From Clonostachys chloroleuca (taxonomy: Eukaryota; Ascomycota; Sordariomycetes; Hypocreales; Bionectriaceae): a DNA stretch of 64,000 nt. The notes under the pieces were generated by a model. That model did no database searches. It worked only from the letters and a program-made list of their open reading frames with translations, and was not told the DNA's origin. The DNA lies in NCBI GenBank assembly GCA_037952775.1, contig JBANAY010000003.1:1860001-1924000 (forward strand), read 5' to 3'. The translations under genes and the position numbers were made by a program. Position 1 is the first letter of the stretch. Every line of letters begins with the position of its first letter. Shown piece by piece: positions 1 through 9,898 of the stretch.

Positions 1-553
1 TTGAAACGGCTGTACGGTACGAGGGTAACTCATATTCCCGCACGTGAGCAGCACTTGGATACTTACGACATTTTCCCTGCGACTTTGAGCATGGGGGTGG
101 ACCATCCACCATTGTGTGCGTGAATCTTGGTGAGTATTATTATCCTCCTCGCGATTGCCCTCCTCGCGATTGCGCCGCTCACGATTGCGCTGGAGTGCTT
201 CGAGTCCAGCTACCCGTCGCGCCTCCCGTTCCTCTAGCCATCGCTCCCGTTCAGTCATGTCGGGGCGAGCTAGATCGTCGGATGTCACAAAACCATTGCG
301 AATATACTCGGCCGCCGCCGCGATGCCAGACGAGGTCGTATCTGTAGTAAGAGCCGTCTCCAGGGTGCGTGAAATGGGGCGTCTGCTGCGCTCCTGCATC
401 TCGAGCAATCTGGATCGTCGACTCAGCGCAGCACGATCCCGAACATTGACGTACGGTGCACGCCTGATGGCCGAGCGAGGCGGCGAAGCTGACCTCCTCG
501 CCTTTGCAGGGGGTTTTGGGTGCACATCTGACTCGACGGGTGCGACGAAAAGA
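1..553 (-). CDS. Unrecognised protein, 3' portion (runs off left edge)
   Basis: The minus strand is open from about 553 down to 67, and the reading looks truly coding: basic, Arg/Glu/Ala-rich, with segments such as TERERWLEEREARR and NRERRNREEGNREED that suggest a charged helix or coiled coil near the visible end. A good acceptor (CTAATC branch, CCCAG) ends at 554, so the exon probably starts at 553. A strong donor GTAAGT at 66-61 and an acceptor at about 10 give a 57 bp intron (10-66), and coding would continue past base 1. An alternative start is an in-frame ATG at about 630. An ATG followed by a GTATGT donor near 750 could be a first exon, but I cannot fix it. I do not recognise the family, no signal peptide or catalytic motif is visible, and the C-terminus is missing. 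Confidence 0.5.
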
Positions 554-609
554 CTGGGTGGTGCCACGATTAGCGATTTAAATCCAGTAGTAATGAGAAA
601 ACACAAGTA

Positions 610-1686
610 GAAATCAGAGCACTGCATCAGCATACTAGAACTCAAGACGGATAGCAAATCTTGCGTGTGCGCATGCGGTTACGGTACGGAAATGGACGAG
701 ACAGAAGGCGCTAGATTGGACGAGATTTAGACATACGGCAGACCCATGATCTCAGGAGCAGCGATCGCAACAGAGATTAATGAAGATGAGTGAATGTGGT
801 AATAACGATGGCGACAACGGTCCCAGTAATTATCGGTTAGAAATGATAGATGTGCGCGACAGGTAAACGAATGAACGAGATGGCTGGCTCGATGGTGGAT
901 CAGACCCTTGGTCGCGCGGGCGGCAAATTGAAGAAAAAAGCGTTGATTGTTGCGCAGCGAGCGTGGAGAGAGGGTGGCACTTGAAACAACGCTGGAGGGA
1001 GAACTGGTATTAGGTGATGATGATGGCAATGATGGCGATGTGTCGAGCCTGAGGCGCGCAACGGCAAATGGCCCTCTCGTGATGCTCAAGGGTAGAGATG
1101 AAATGATGGAGCGGCTCGCGTTGCTGGGGCGGGTGAAGCGCCCTTGCCTTAGCTGCCCCTTCCCAGCCGCACCCGGCATCACGTGCAGCAGGCAGCCGCT
1201 GGTCTCCACTTATTCCAGTCCCTGCATTCCTTCGTGGATAGTGGCGTGAATTGGTGAGCCACAAGTGGGATATTTCGACTTCCCGGTACGGATCACAACG
1301 TCCAGAGATAAAAGCTCAAGGTAATCAACGTAGTTGGGAGTTTTATTCATTTTGTTGAAGCGCCATGACTCTGTATTATCGGCCATTCGCCCTACAGGGA
1401 CTTTGTGGCTGTTCTCTAGCAGCCGGTTCTACAGATTGACTGGCTGTGGCGCTGAAGTGCGGCTAGTGCAAGCAAGTGGGGCATGGCAACTAATCGACTG
1501 ATGCATTGGAAATTTGACTTTCAACATCCGGGACCCGACAAGGCTTACAGCACCATTGAAACAGTCCCAATCGGTTCATTGAATTGCTGTATGAGTGCTG
1601 GACACTTCTCATGTCTCGAAAATAATCCCATATCTTATTTCAGGCGTGGAAAGAGGAGGAGCTAGGCGGACCTGGCATGTCTCGCC
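610..1686. other. Intergenic, divergent promoter region
   Basis: This lies between the minus-strand gene at the left edge and the plus-strand folylpolyglutamate synthase-like gene. It probably carries both promoters and perhaps the first exon(s) of the left gene. Open frames on both strands here overlap each other, have no recognisable composition and look like chance. No tRNA or repeat was seen. Confidence 0.4.
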
Positions 1687-3759
1687 ATGGCCAATGCCAA
1701 AGATGCATCGTCTCTCGCCTTGAGACGTCTCCAACGCTTCATTGCGCCGAAGAAGGAGTCTGCCAAAGCTGTCCGTGACATCAGACTGGGACTTGATCGG
1801 ATATCTCGAGTTGTCCCGGAGGTTCAGCAGTGGCAAGGGGTCCACGTGGGTGGTACTAATGGCAAAGGCTCGATCTGTGCCTTCCTCTCTGGGCTCTTCA
1901 CTCTGGGTGGAATTGGCTACGGCCGGTTCGTCTCTCCGGCATTTCCACATAAGCACAATGCTGTGACGATAAATGGCAAATATGTCAACCCTCGTGTGTA
2001 TGAGGTGGAGGCGGACAATGTTCGGAACGCTTACCAGAGGTTGTTGCAAGGTTGGCAACTCGCGGCAGCCGAGGACCCAGGACCGCTTTCTCCTTTTGAG
2101 CTGGAGACAGCTACAGCTTTCCGGATTTTCAACCGCACCGGTGTTCCCTATGGCATTGTCGAGGTCGGCATGGGCGGTGCAACAGATGCCACAAATGCTA
2201 TGCGTCGAAAAGGCGTTACTGTCATCTCCAAAATCGACCTCGACCACCAGGAGTATCTCGGAAGGACTCTTGAGCAGATTGCAAAGGTAAAAGCTGGAAT
2301 TATGCGTCCTGGAGTACCGTGCATCGTCGACTATACCAACGAAAAATCGGTCATCAGGGTTCTAAGAGAGCACGCAAACAGCATTGGCACGCAAATCTCT
2401 CTCTCATGGAAGGCCGAACCCCTCCTTTCAACTCTCGATAATGATCGGTGGAAACTAGAGGACTATCAAAAGCAAAATCTCTTATGTGCAGCTCTTGCCT
2501 TTCGCCACCTTTTCCCCTTGAAACCAATCAATCTAGACAGGCTCTTAGAAACCGAGCCCTACTTGCCTGGCAGATTGGAGTGGGTTGGGATAGACAAGCT
2601 TACAGATGATCAATACAAGGCACCGGTTTTGGTTGATGCCGCTCATAATCCTCTTGGAGTCCAAGCATTGGCCAGATATGTCGACACAAATCTACGCTCC
2701 GAAGATGCCCCCATCACGTGGGTCATCGGTTTCTCTTCGAGCAGCACAAAGCCATTCGACCAGATGATCGAGACTCTCGTTCGGCCCCAAGACAATGTCG
2801 CCTTTGTGGAGTTCAATCAGCAGAGCAACGAGCCTCCCCCGACACCTGCTGCTCATGGGCAGGAAGTACTGAGAACCGTGATCTCTTCCAATGAACAAGT
2901 CTACCAGGGTGAACCCAACCTTCGAGACGCGTTACACTGGGCTACGTCAAAAGCTGGTGCCGGTCGGCTTGTGATCACTGGCAGTCTCTATCTGGTGCGA
3001 GACTTTTATATGCTGGATGGCGTACACCGATTCAGGGGTGAATCGAGGACACAGCAACCAAGCTCGTCCCAGTTATGGCGATTAGATAAGTTACGAAATG
3101 AGCGGGCTCTGACTCAAGAAGAGCATGAAGAACTCAAGCAGGCCAAATGGCTTTTGCACAACTCCAAGCTCAACAATGCGATGGACAAAATCAAGGGGAC
3201 TAACAAAGTCCCGCAATCAGAAGAAAGTCCAGCTTCTAAGAAAAATTCGAAACCTCAGGCATCTCTAAATGTCGCAGATGACCCTGCCGGGCTCGTCAAA
3301 CTTCGCAACATAGCTCGCCGACACAGATATCAGCTTAGAGGATATCGCATAGCCATACGCAGCATCGGCAATGATATTGATCAGGAGACTCAAGCAGGAG
3401 GAGAGCTCAGCAGCGACATCCTGTCCAAGCTCCGGGAAGACGCCGAGCTTCTCAAGGCACAAGCAGACAAACACTACCTTGCGCTTGAGGACTTACTGGA
3501 CAGGTTCCGACATCATCCCGATGCGCCCAAGATTTTTGGTCCCCGCCTCGAGGAGACACTCCTGGGTAAATCTTACGCTGGATCAGAGGATAGCCCTTTC
3601 AATGCGCCTACGGAACTAGATGTTAAGGAAGAGCCCGCCGAATCCGAGAAGGACGAGGCCCTTTCCTCGCGAAAAGGGCACGAAGCAACAACAGACAAGC
3701 CCGCAGTCGCCAGAGATTTCTGGGGCAGGCCTATAACGCAGCCTCCTGTTAAACCCTAA
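1687..3759 (+). CDS. Folylpolyglutamate/dihydrofolate synthase family protein with long C-terminal extension
   Basis: Mur-ligase-type FolC enzyme of 690 residues in one exon. The family adds glutamate to dihydropteroate or folates using ATP. Residues 55-62 are the P-loop GGTNGKGS. Next come the GMGGATDATN segment (about 160-169), SKIDLDHQEYLG with the KAGIMRPG segment that normally holds the carbamylated lysine, and the DAAHNP motif of the C-terminal Rossmann domain (about 318-323). The FolC part ends near residue 450. The last 240 residues are charged and helical, have no family I recognise, and end in an acidic/basic low-complexity tail, whereas FOL3-type enzymes are usually near 430 residues. 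The GMGG.TDATN motif carries Ala where bacterial FolC usually has Arg. The start has a good context (GCCATGG). Dihydrofolate synthase (FOL3-like) is more likely than FPGS given the short N-terminus. Confidence 0.85.
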   Translation: MANAKDASSLALRRLQRFIAPKKESAKAVRDIRLGLDRISRVVPEVQQWQGVHVGGTNGKGSICAFLSGLFTLGGIGYGRFVSPAFPHKHNAVTINGKYVNPRVYEVEADNVRNAYQRLLQGWQLAAAEDPGPLSPFELETATAFRIFNRTGVPYGIVEVGMGGATDATNAMRRKGVTVISKIDLDHQEYLGRTLEQIAKVKAGIMRPGVPCIVDYTNEKSVIRVLREHANSIGTQISLSWKAEPLLSTLDNDRWKLEDYQKQNLLCAALAFRHLFPLKPINLDRLLETEPYLPGRLEWVGIDKLTDDQYKAPVLVDAAHNPLGVQALARYVDTNLRSEDAPITWVIGFSSSSTKPFDQMIETLVRPQDNVAFVEFNQQSNEPPPTPAAHGQEVLRTVISSNEQVYQGEPNLRDALHWATSKAGAGRLVITGSLYLVRDFYMLDGVHRFRGESRTQQPSSSQLWRLDKLRNERALTQEEHEELKQAKWLLHNSKLNNAMDKIKGTNKVPQSEESPASKKNSKPQASLNVADDPAGLVKLRNIARRHRYQLRGYRIAIRSIGNDIDQETQAGGELSSDILSKLREDAELLKAQADKHYLALEDLLDRFRHHPDAPKIFGPRLEETLLGKSYAGSEDSPFNAPTELDVKEEPAESEKDEALSSRKGHEATTDKPAVARDFWGRPITQPPVKP

Positions 3760-4176
3760 ATCATCACATATTTTATTACTTTCAACACCTAATCTTCCCT
3801 CTCTGGGAACGACACTGAACAATGTCCCCAGCGAAAATTACATAAAGGGCCAGTATCTTTGGGGAGTCTCAAGGAGTAATGCATATGGAATACCCCGAGG
3901 TAGCATCCTGCTACTCGCACCTGTATATTATGAGATGCTGTTTATGTCACGAAGTACAATGGAGAGAATAGAATAAAATAGAATGTACAACACCTTAACC
4001 ACCTGCCTGCCCTGCACCCGACCTTTCTTCGAAATAATCTCTATGTTCAATCCATCCTTGACCGCGTCCCCATCGCATCTATAATCACATGATCAACGTG
4101 TCCACGACACAGTAGCGTAGGTCCGCAATCCTCAGTGTGATTTACCTGTTCACCACCCACATCCCACCCACTCGCT
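3760..4176. other. Intergenic: 3' UTR and promoter
   Basis: This separates the FolC-like gene from the DUF218 gene. It is A+T-richer just after the stop codon, with AATAAAA-like stretches near 3972, and turns C-rich before the next start. I see no gene in it. Confidence 0.5.
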
Positions 4177-4982
4177 ATGCCACCATCTCATCTCATTGTT
4201 GTCTGCTGCCACGGCATCTGGCTAGGGGGCCCGACCAAAGGCCTCGAAGACTCGGAGTGGCTCATCGCGGATTTCCAGCGTGGGGAAACGCCAACATTCG
4301 TGGAGCACGCCCGAGCCGGGGTTCGCCTTCTCGCCGAGCACGGTCAAGACGCCATCCTCGCCTATTCTGGGTATTCCCCCCCCCCTCTCTCCCAATCCCT
4401 CCTTCAAGTACTCTCTCAAGCATATGCTCGATTTTCTGACCGCTTCAAACCAGCGGCCCAACGAGGAGAGAGACCCAGCTCTCCGAAGCACAAAGCTACG
4501 CCAACATCGCCCGGGAAAACGCTTACTGGGGCTACTCCATCCCAGAAGGGCAGATCACACTCGAGGAGCGCGCCCTCGACTCCTACCACAACGTGCTCTT
4601 CAGCCTGACGCTCTTCTTCTCGCGGTTCGGCGTCTGGCCGCGGCAAATGACGATTGTGAGCCACGCGTTCAAGCGTCCGAGGCTGATTGACGGGCACTGC
4701 GTAGCCATAGGCTGGCCGCTGGACAGGGCGAGCTTTGTCGGCATCGACCCGCCGGGGCTGGCTGGGAAGGAGGATGCTGTGGAGGGTGCTGCCCGGGCGA
4801 TTGGGGAGTGGATGGAGGATCCTCATGGACGGGGGGCGAGCTTGAAGGGGAAGAGAGCCAAGAGGAATCCCTGGGGAGTAGGGCAGGGTATGTTTGAGAA
4901 GGGGGTTGAGGCTTGCGTGAGAGAGAATGCCAAGTTGCCAGCACGGGGGAGAGTGACGATGAGACCTTGGAAGACACTGTGA
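4177..4982 (+). CDS. DUF218 domain protein (fungal YdcF/ElyC-like)
   Basis: Two exons, 4177-4370 and 4454-4982, joined across an 83 bp intron (4371-4453; donor GTATTC, branch TTCTGACC, acceptor CCAG), give about 240 residues. The joined sequence reads AYSGGPTRRETQLSEAQSY, the family pattern of a short strand, GG and SEAxSY. It opens with a hydrophobic strand (HLIVVCCHGIWLG). The second half has the SHAFKRPR segment followed by a short Rossmann-like strand typical of DUF218. The family is widespread in bacteria and fungi; fungal members have no established function. No signal peptide or membrane segment is seen. It converges on the alpha/beta hydrolase gene, with 65 bp between the stops. Confidence 0.85.
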
Positions 4983-5047
4983 GACCGTGGATATAAAGGT
5001 CTACTACGTCCATTCTCACCTTCATACACAGATATGTATATTCTATT

Positions 5048-6149
5048 TTAGATCTTTGGTCTAGGTCCCTCCCCTACAGCCTTCACCAAAAACTCAACAG
5101 CCTGCTCTACCATTTCCGCGCTGAACCAGTGCCCAACACCATCAAACACTCGGTCGTCAACCTGCAACCCGCCAACCTCCGCCAGCACCTTCACAAACGG
5201 CGCAGTAAACTTATGTGGCACCAGCTGGTCATCCCCTCCAGAGAGGAGAAGCAGCTTCTTGCTCCTCAACCCCCGCGAATCAACCAGCGCCGACAGCCGC
5301 GAACGCTCAGCCTCAGACAGGGGGAGCTGAGGGAGAGGACTGTCAGAGAACAGGAAGCCCTTGGGGTCGTTCGCCTTGCAGACAGCAACGAGGTCCCGCG
5401 GGAAGAACCTGCTCCCGAGGAACTGCGCGCCGCAGTCGAGCTTCGACCCAGCCGCCCTGCCACCCATGAGGCCTAGATAGAGAAATCACCAATTCAGTTC
5501 CCCACGATCATATCTCACCACAATAGGGGAAAAAAGAAAGAGAAAAAAACTCACCCATGAAGTCAGGACTCCCAATCACAGACACCGCAGCGTCCACCCT
5601 CTCCTCCCCCAGCCAGGCCTGCCACGCCGCATGGCCTCCCAGACTCCACCCCAGCACGACGTGCCCGTCCACATTCTCCCTCCCCAGATACCCCGCCACC
5701 ACGTCCATCAGCCCGCTCATGTCCGCCCTCGCGCCCTTGACCATCCCCAGCATGTCGATGGCGTGGGTGTCGTTCCCGGCCGCCCACGCCCCGTTGGCCC
5801 TCTCGCTCACCACCCGCGTCCCGTGGTTGGGCATGTCGAAGCACAGCGCCACGAGCCCCCGCTTCCCCGCCTCGGGCGAGCCGTGCCACGCCTTGACGGT
5901 GCGGGCGGCGATGTCGTGCATGCGGCCGCGGGTGCGGGTTCGGGGGTGCAGCAGCCAGAGGCATGTGACGGGTGCGGACGGCGAGGCGGGCAGCTCGTCC
6001 AGCCCGTAGACGTCGACGAGGAGGCCGGCCATGGGGATGGTGGTCGTGGAGACCGCGGGGGGAGGGGGAGGCCCCGCGTTGTGTATCCGTCGCTGGGGGC
6101 TGGCATTTTTGTGTGTAGATGGGGATGGAGATGGTTTGAGAGGGTTCAA
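5048..6149 (-). CDS. Alpha/beta hydrolase fold protein
   Basis: Two exons (6149-5555 and 5472-5048) separated by an 82 bp intron (donor GTGAGT, acceptor CTAG) encode about 339 residues. The nucleophile elbow is GWSLGG with Ser at about 169. A likely acid residue is in SGGDDQLVP, and the catalytic His is in DGVGHWFSAEM near the C-terminus, so the Ser-Asp-His triad looks intact. An N-terminal WLLHPRTRTRGRM segment and DMPNHGTR match an uncharacterised fungal hydrolase family. No secretion signal is evident, so it is probably cytosolic. The start is taken as the first in-frame ATG (MNPLKPSPSP); an internal Met at residue 40 (MAGLLVDVYG) is an alternative. The substrate is unknown. Confidence 0.85.
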
Positions 6150-6900
6150 TTAAGTTTTATTAAGAATGAGACACTCGCTACTCATGAAGCCTCTGACAAA
6201 GATGTCGGGCAGGTGGGGACCGATCCGTACAACAAGCAGCATCTCCCTCCACGCGGGGTCCAACAGAGCAGATATAAAGTCAGGCGCAACACCCAGTAAT
6301 AGCCGTATCAACATGAAGATCACAATACTCCAATCCCGCACTCCCACATGATACGCCAGCATTGAAGATAACATGATAAAAAATTATGTAGAGTGAGCTA
6401 TTTACGTGCGCTAGAACATCCAAGTCCACAGCCCGAGTGCTCGAGTGCCAATTCCCAGCCAGATGCCCCGTAAAGAACATTAAAAAAAGAACCAGTTGGC
6501 AGAGTAATCAACTGCCGAGCGCAGGCAAAAGGAATATGAGAAAAATGATCGGTCGTTTGGTCCTGACCAGTAACACCGATTCACACAAACACTCCCACGT
6601 ATCGAAGCCGGGAAACGCAACCAAAATCAACGACCGAGACGCCCCAACTCCATGTCGCAATTCCCACTCTCGCCTTAGGTATTCCGGAATCATAGTCCCA
6701 TGTGCGGCTTGCATAGAAGCCGTCCCATTTTCTGTCCGTCTTCGGAATCGTATCCGTTTAAATATATAGCATGTGAATGACGTGCTTGGCGTGCACCATG
6801 TTCGACGCCAGGGGAGCGTTTATTCAGGCCAGAGGGGCTGGAAGACTTCCGCCTCGTCTCGGCCGAAAAAGCCTGAATGTCTCTGGACAAGGAGGCCATC
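6150..6900. other. Intergenic: promoter of hydrolase and 3' UTR of ICE2
   Basis: About 750 bp between the upstream end of the hydrolase gene and the 3' end of ICE2, both on the minus strand. Short frames exist on both strands but none resembles a protein. No RNA gene was seen. Confidence 0.45.
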
Positions 6901-8256
6901 TTAATCCACTTTCCAGTGGTCATGGGCATCACGGCTGAGGTACAGCTCAATCGCGTACAAGCCCAACGTTAGGCCAACATTAATCCACCGCCACATGCCG
7001 TTGCCAACATCACCACCCCTCAAAGTCCAGCCATCATCGCTGTTGCTGGTAGAGAAATGTTGCAGGAGAAGGCTGGTGTAGACGGAGATCAGGATAGAAG
7101 GGGAAAACCAACTCAGGAATCCCAAAACTCTACCTGCGGTCTCGGAGTCCTCCCAATCAGGATCATGGAGCAAGGCGTGGGCGCCCAGATCTCTGACAGA
7201 AGGGATGATTCGGGTCGCACAGTAGAAAACGAGGAGTCGATAAGCGAGTGAAATAATAACTGAAGGGGTAATCGTCTGGAAGGCCGCATAAAGAAGCATG
7301 AGAGAAGAATGGAGTGCCAAGGGAAGGCTGCTCAGCAGATGCACGATGGTGGAATAAGAAGCCATGATGATGGGGGGTAGAGGAGGTAGATCTGGCTGGG
7401 AGGATGCCTGCTCCTCTGGGCTACGTTGACCATCTGAGGGCAGGTAGTCGGTGAAAATCTGGTAGACGCAGAGAACAATGTAGGCAAATAGGAGAGAGGA
7501 TTCGACGGGGTTGCCTCGGCCAGTACCGATTCCAAATGCGCAAACGAATACGGCAGTCGTCATAGTAATGCCAATAAGGGCTGCGTCAATGTTGCTAATC
7601 TCGGGAAACTGTGCTATCCTCCAGAGGAAGTAGACGGCACTTGAGATAATAGTTCCTGAGAAGGCCAGAAGGATGATCTGAGCTTGAGTTAGCAACGCAG
7701 TTGAGGAGAGGGGTAGACACCTAGAGACACTTACCACCCAAGTATCACTTCTTCCTCGATTTACGAGCCACCTAGTGATCTGGCCGGCAGCTTGGATAAC
7801 GAGCAGTGTGCAGAAGCCTTCCAACAGCTGGAAGACGGGGCCAGAATATCTCAGGGTGTTCTCCCAGCTTCCCAGCATTACGGTTTCGAGAAGGCCATCT
7901 TTACCAAACAGCCACTCAGTCCAGGTCGCGCTCTTTGCCCTCAGCACACCGTCCAGTGTTCGCTCCACCCAGTTGGTCGTTCCGGCGTCCACAGCAAACT
8001 GCCCCAACGCCCAAATAAGCAGTGTCGGGATGACGATACACTGTGAGAGGCGAAGGGACGAGGAAACGAGCCCGCGCAGACGGGAGCCGTCGGGGGTGAT
8101 GAGCTTTATCGTCGAGTAGAAGAGGTAGAATATGAAGATGGACAGGCTGTAGGCCAGGCCGCTGTCACGGCCACCGACATCGAAGGCGACCGGTATCGAG
8201 AGAACGATGCTGAGCAGGAAGATGGAGCCAAAGAGGACACTGAATAGCCACCACAT
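6901..8256 (-). CDS. ICE2: ICE2 family ER membrane protein
   Basis: The N-terminus MWWLFSVLFGSIFLLSIV plus the SIPVAFDVGGRDSGLAYS segment is the hallmark start of ICE2. ICE2 is a polytopic ER protein of fungi that links lipid-droplet and ER membrane supply, shapes cortical ER and aids its inheritance. About eight to ten hydrophobic segments run through the 432-residue product, ending at a charged tail (SRDAHDHWKVD). One intron is inferred at 7734-7678 (57 bp, donor GTAAGT, branch GCTAAC, acceptor CTCAG). It is a multiple of three without a stop, so an unspliced message would still be read through, adding 19 residues (total 451). Splicing joins TWV to IILLAFSG inside a membrane segment, which supports removal. 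The start Met sits at the conserved N-terminus. Confidence 0.92.
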   Translation of the reverse strand: MWWLFSVLFGSIFLLSIVLSIPVAFDVGGRDSGLAYSLSIFIFYLFYSTIKLITPDGSRLRGLVSSSLRLSQCIVIPTLLIWALGQFAVDAGTTNWVERTLDGVLRAKSATWTEWLFGKDGLLETVMLGSWENTLRYSGPVFQLLEGFCTLLVIQAAGQITRWLVNRGRSDTWVVSVSRCLPLSSTALLTQAQIILLAFSGTIISSAVYFLWRIAQFPEISNIDAALIGITMTTAVFVCAFGIGTGRGNPVESSLLFAYIVLCVYQIFTDYLPSDGQRSPEEQASSQPDLPPLPPIIMASYSTIVHLLSSLPLALHSSLMLLYAAFQTITPSVIISLAYRLLVFYCATRIIPSVRDLGAHALLHDPDWEDSETAGRVLGFLSWFSPSILISVYTSLLLQHFSTSNSDDGWTLRGGDVGNGMWRWINVGLTLGLYAIELYLSRDAHDHWKVD

Positions 8257-9340
8257 GGAGGCGGCGGAGACAAGGGCCGGCCAGCGACTCGGGCCGCGCC
8301 GACGAAGCTATGGGACGAGGAAAAAGAAAGCCAGCGGGTCGGCGTCGGCTCAGGGCTCTCGTGGGATGCGACGGTCGAGGTGCTCGGGAACGAGGGCGCT
8401 TTGGATTTTGACGATGTGGTTTCTTGTGGCCGGCCGATGCTGGTTTGGCCCGCAGATAAGCCGTGAGCGAGTGCAAGTGCAGGCAGCGTCGTGCCTTGCT
8501 TATCAAACCGGAACGGGCACGCAAGGTCGCGTGATGGTGGGCGCTGGTGTGTAAAGCTGGCTTGTTTCGCCAGCACCAACACAAACAGGCGTGTCGCGGT
8601 TATGGCGAGGGGGGCAGAGGGGGGAGGTCGAGGCGGTGATGCGTTTGCAGGTGAGGTGGCTTGCCGTGGAGGGACAACTTTTTGTTTACGTATATGGCAT
8701 CTGATATGGGGATGGACCCTGGGTACACTCTGTATCTTCACGTGCTTTTTTTGGCACTGGCACTGGCGCTTTACGCTCGACTAACTCACTGACACTTGCC
8801 CCGGCGGCACCAAATATTAATTAGCACATAGCCTCCAGCTTCGGGCGCTGGTGCTGGTGGCTAATATCAACGGCAATTTAAGCTAATTATTGCACACGCA
8901 TCTCCTTATCTGAAAATCCAGCAGATGATCACCCATCCACGTGTTAGTCGGTCGTGTCTGGTGGGGTAATTTCACTGCCCTGCTTGCCTGCGAGCGAAGG
9001 CCATGATCTCATGGGCCCTGGCGAAGCAGGCCTTGGAAAGCACCTTGCCCTTTTCCCCTTGGACTGGTTAGGGCTGGCTAATGCGCTCCCACCTTGCCAT
9101 TGCTGCCTCCTCCATCCCGACCTTCGGACGTAGACGGCGCGATGGAACGCGGATGAAGCACTTGGTCCATCCAGGTGGTGATCTGCCGCACACACGCAGC
9201 CCAAACACCAATCATCTTGTCAGCCAAAGAACCCGGTTTCGTCATTTTTGAAACAGATGCATGCATGTACCATCCATCCCCCAGAGTCTAGTTCCTCTGC
9301 CATGAATCGGATGATAAAGCGTGGAGTCGTTATCAGCCCT
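8257..9340. other. Intergenic: ICE2 upstream region
   Basis: Carries the ICE2 promoter and 5' leader. Long overlapping frames just upstream of the ICE2 start (8106-8741) are shadows in GC-rich DNA. From about 8800 the DNA becomes A+T-rich. No gene is recognised. Confidence 0.45.
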
Positions 9341-9564
9341 CAAGCGAGTGACATAAAACATGGCACACCAAAGCTCTGTTCACGCAAGTCAAGGACCTTA
9401 TTTTCTCATCAATAATACTAAACGCAATAATAAGAAAATTAATAATGATCATTCTACAGTAATTAGCTTATTATTGTATTTATTATTGACTAATTGGTTT
9501 TGTTATTGTGTTGAAATTCAACGCTGGAGGTTGTAGGTATGCCATGTTTTATGTCAGTCGCTTG
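9341..9564. mobile_element. MITE-like element with ~29 bp terminal inverted repeats
   Basis: The segments 9341-9369 and 9536-9564 are inverted copies of each other with only two mismatches. The shared core is TGACATAAAACATGGCA on one side and its complement TGCCATGTTTTATGTCA on the other, both flanked outwardly by CAAGCGA or its complement. The 166 bp between them is very A+T-rich and itself holds an inner perfect 10 bp inverted repeat (9425-9434 with 9467-9476, CAATAATAAG) and the palindrome AATGATCATT (9444-9453). There is no coding capacity. This fits a non-autonomous DNA transposon (MITE) about 224 bp long. A clear target-site duplication is not visible: the flanks are CCCT and CCCC. It sits about 335 bp upstream of the aminopeptidase-family start and may shape that promoter. 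Confidence 0.7.
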
Positions 9565-9898
9565 CCCCCTTCGGGAAGTGCCAGCATGAGATGAGGGACA
9601 ACGAGGAGCAGCAGCATCAGCAGCGGAAACGACCCCATAGACCTGCAGCTTCTCCAACTCGACTTGCCTTTTCGGCATCAACTCCAACAGGTGCGACTGA
9701 TGCTAACGTCCCAGACCAGTATAAGCGGCACTTTCTAGCCCGCTCTCCCCACCTCGTCTGGCCTCACAAGGCATCCAAGTCAGGACTATCACCAGTTTCA
9801 CTAGAAGTCCCGAATCATCATATCCAAGTTAGCATATCCACAATTCATCGCAGCTTGCTATTTGCATCTCTGCTTTATTTCTATTTCGCTTCTCCAAA

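Noticed and set aside
1609..2247. A 212-residue minus-strand frame over the FolC-like start
   Set aside because: Antisense of a certain coding region; no motif.
5631..6299. A 222-residue plus-strand frame over the alpha/beta hydrolase
   Set aside because: Shadow of the GC-rich hydrolase exon; His/Pro/Val-rich with no family.
8106..8741. A 211-residue minus-strand frame upstream of ICE2
   Set aside because: Overlaps the ICE2 start in a different frame; Pro/Ser-rich chance reading in the 5' leader.
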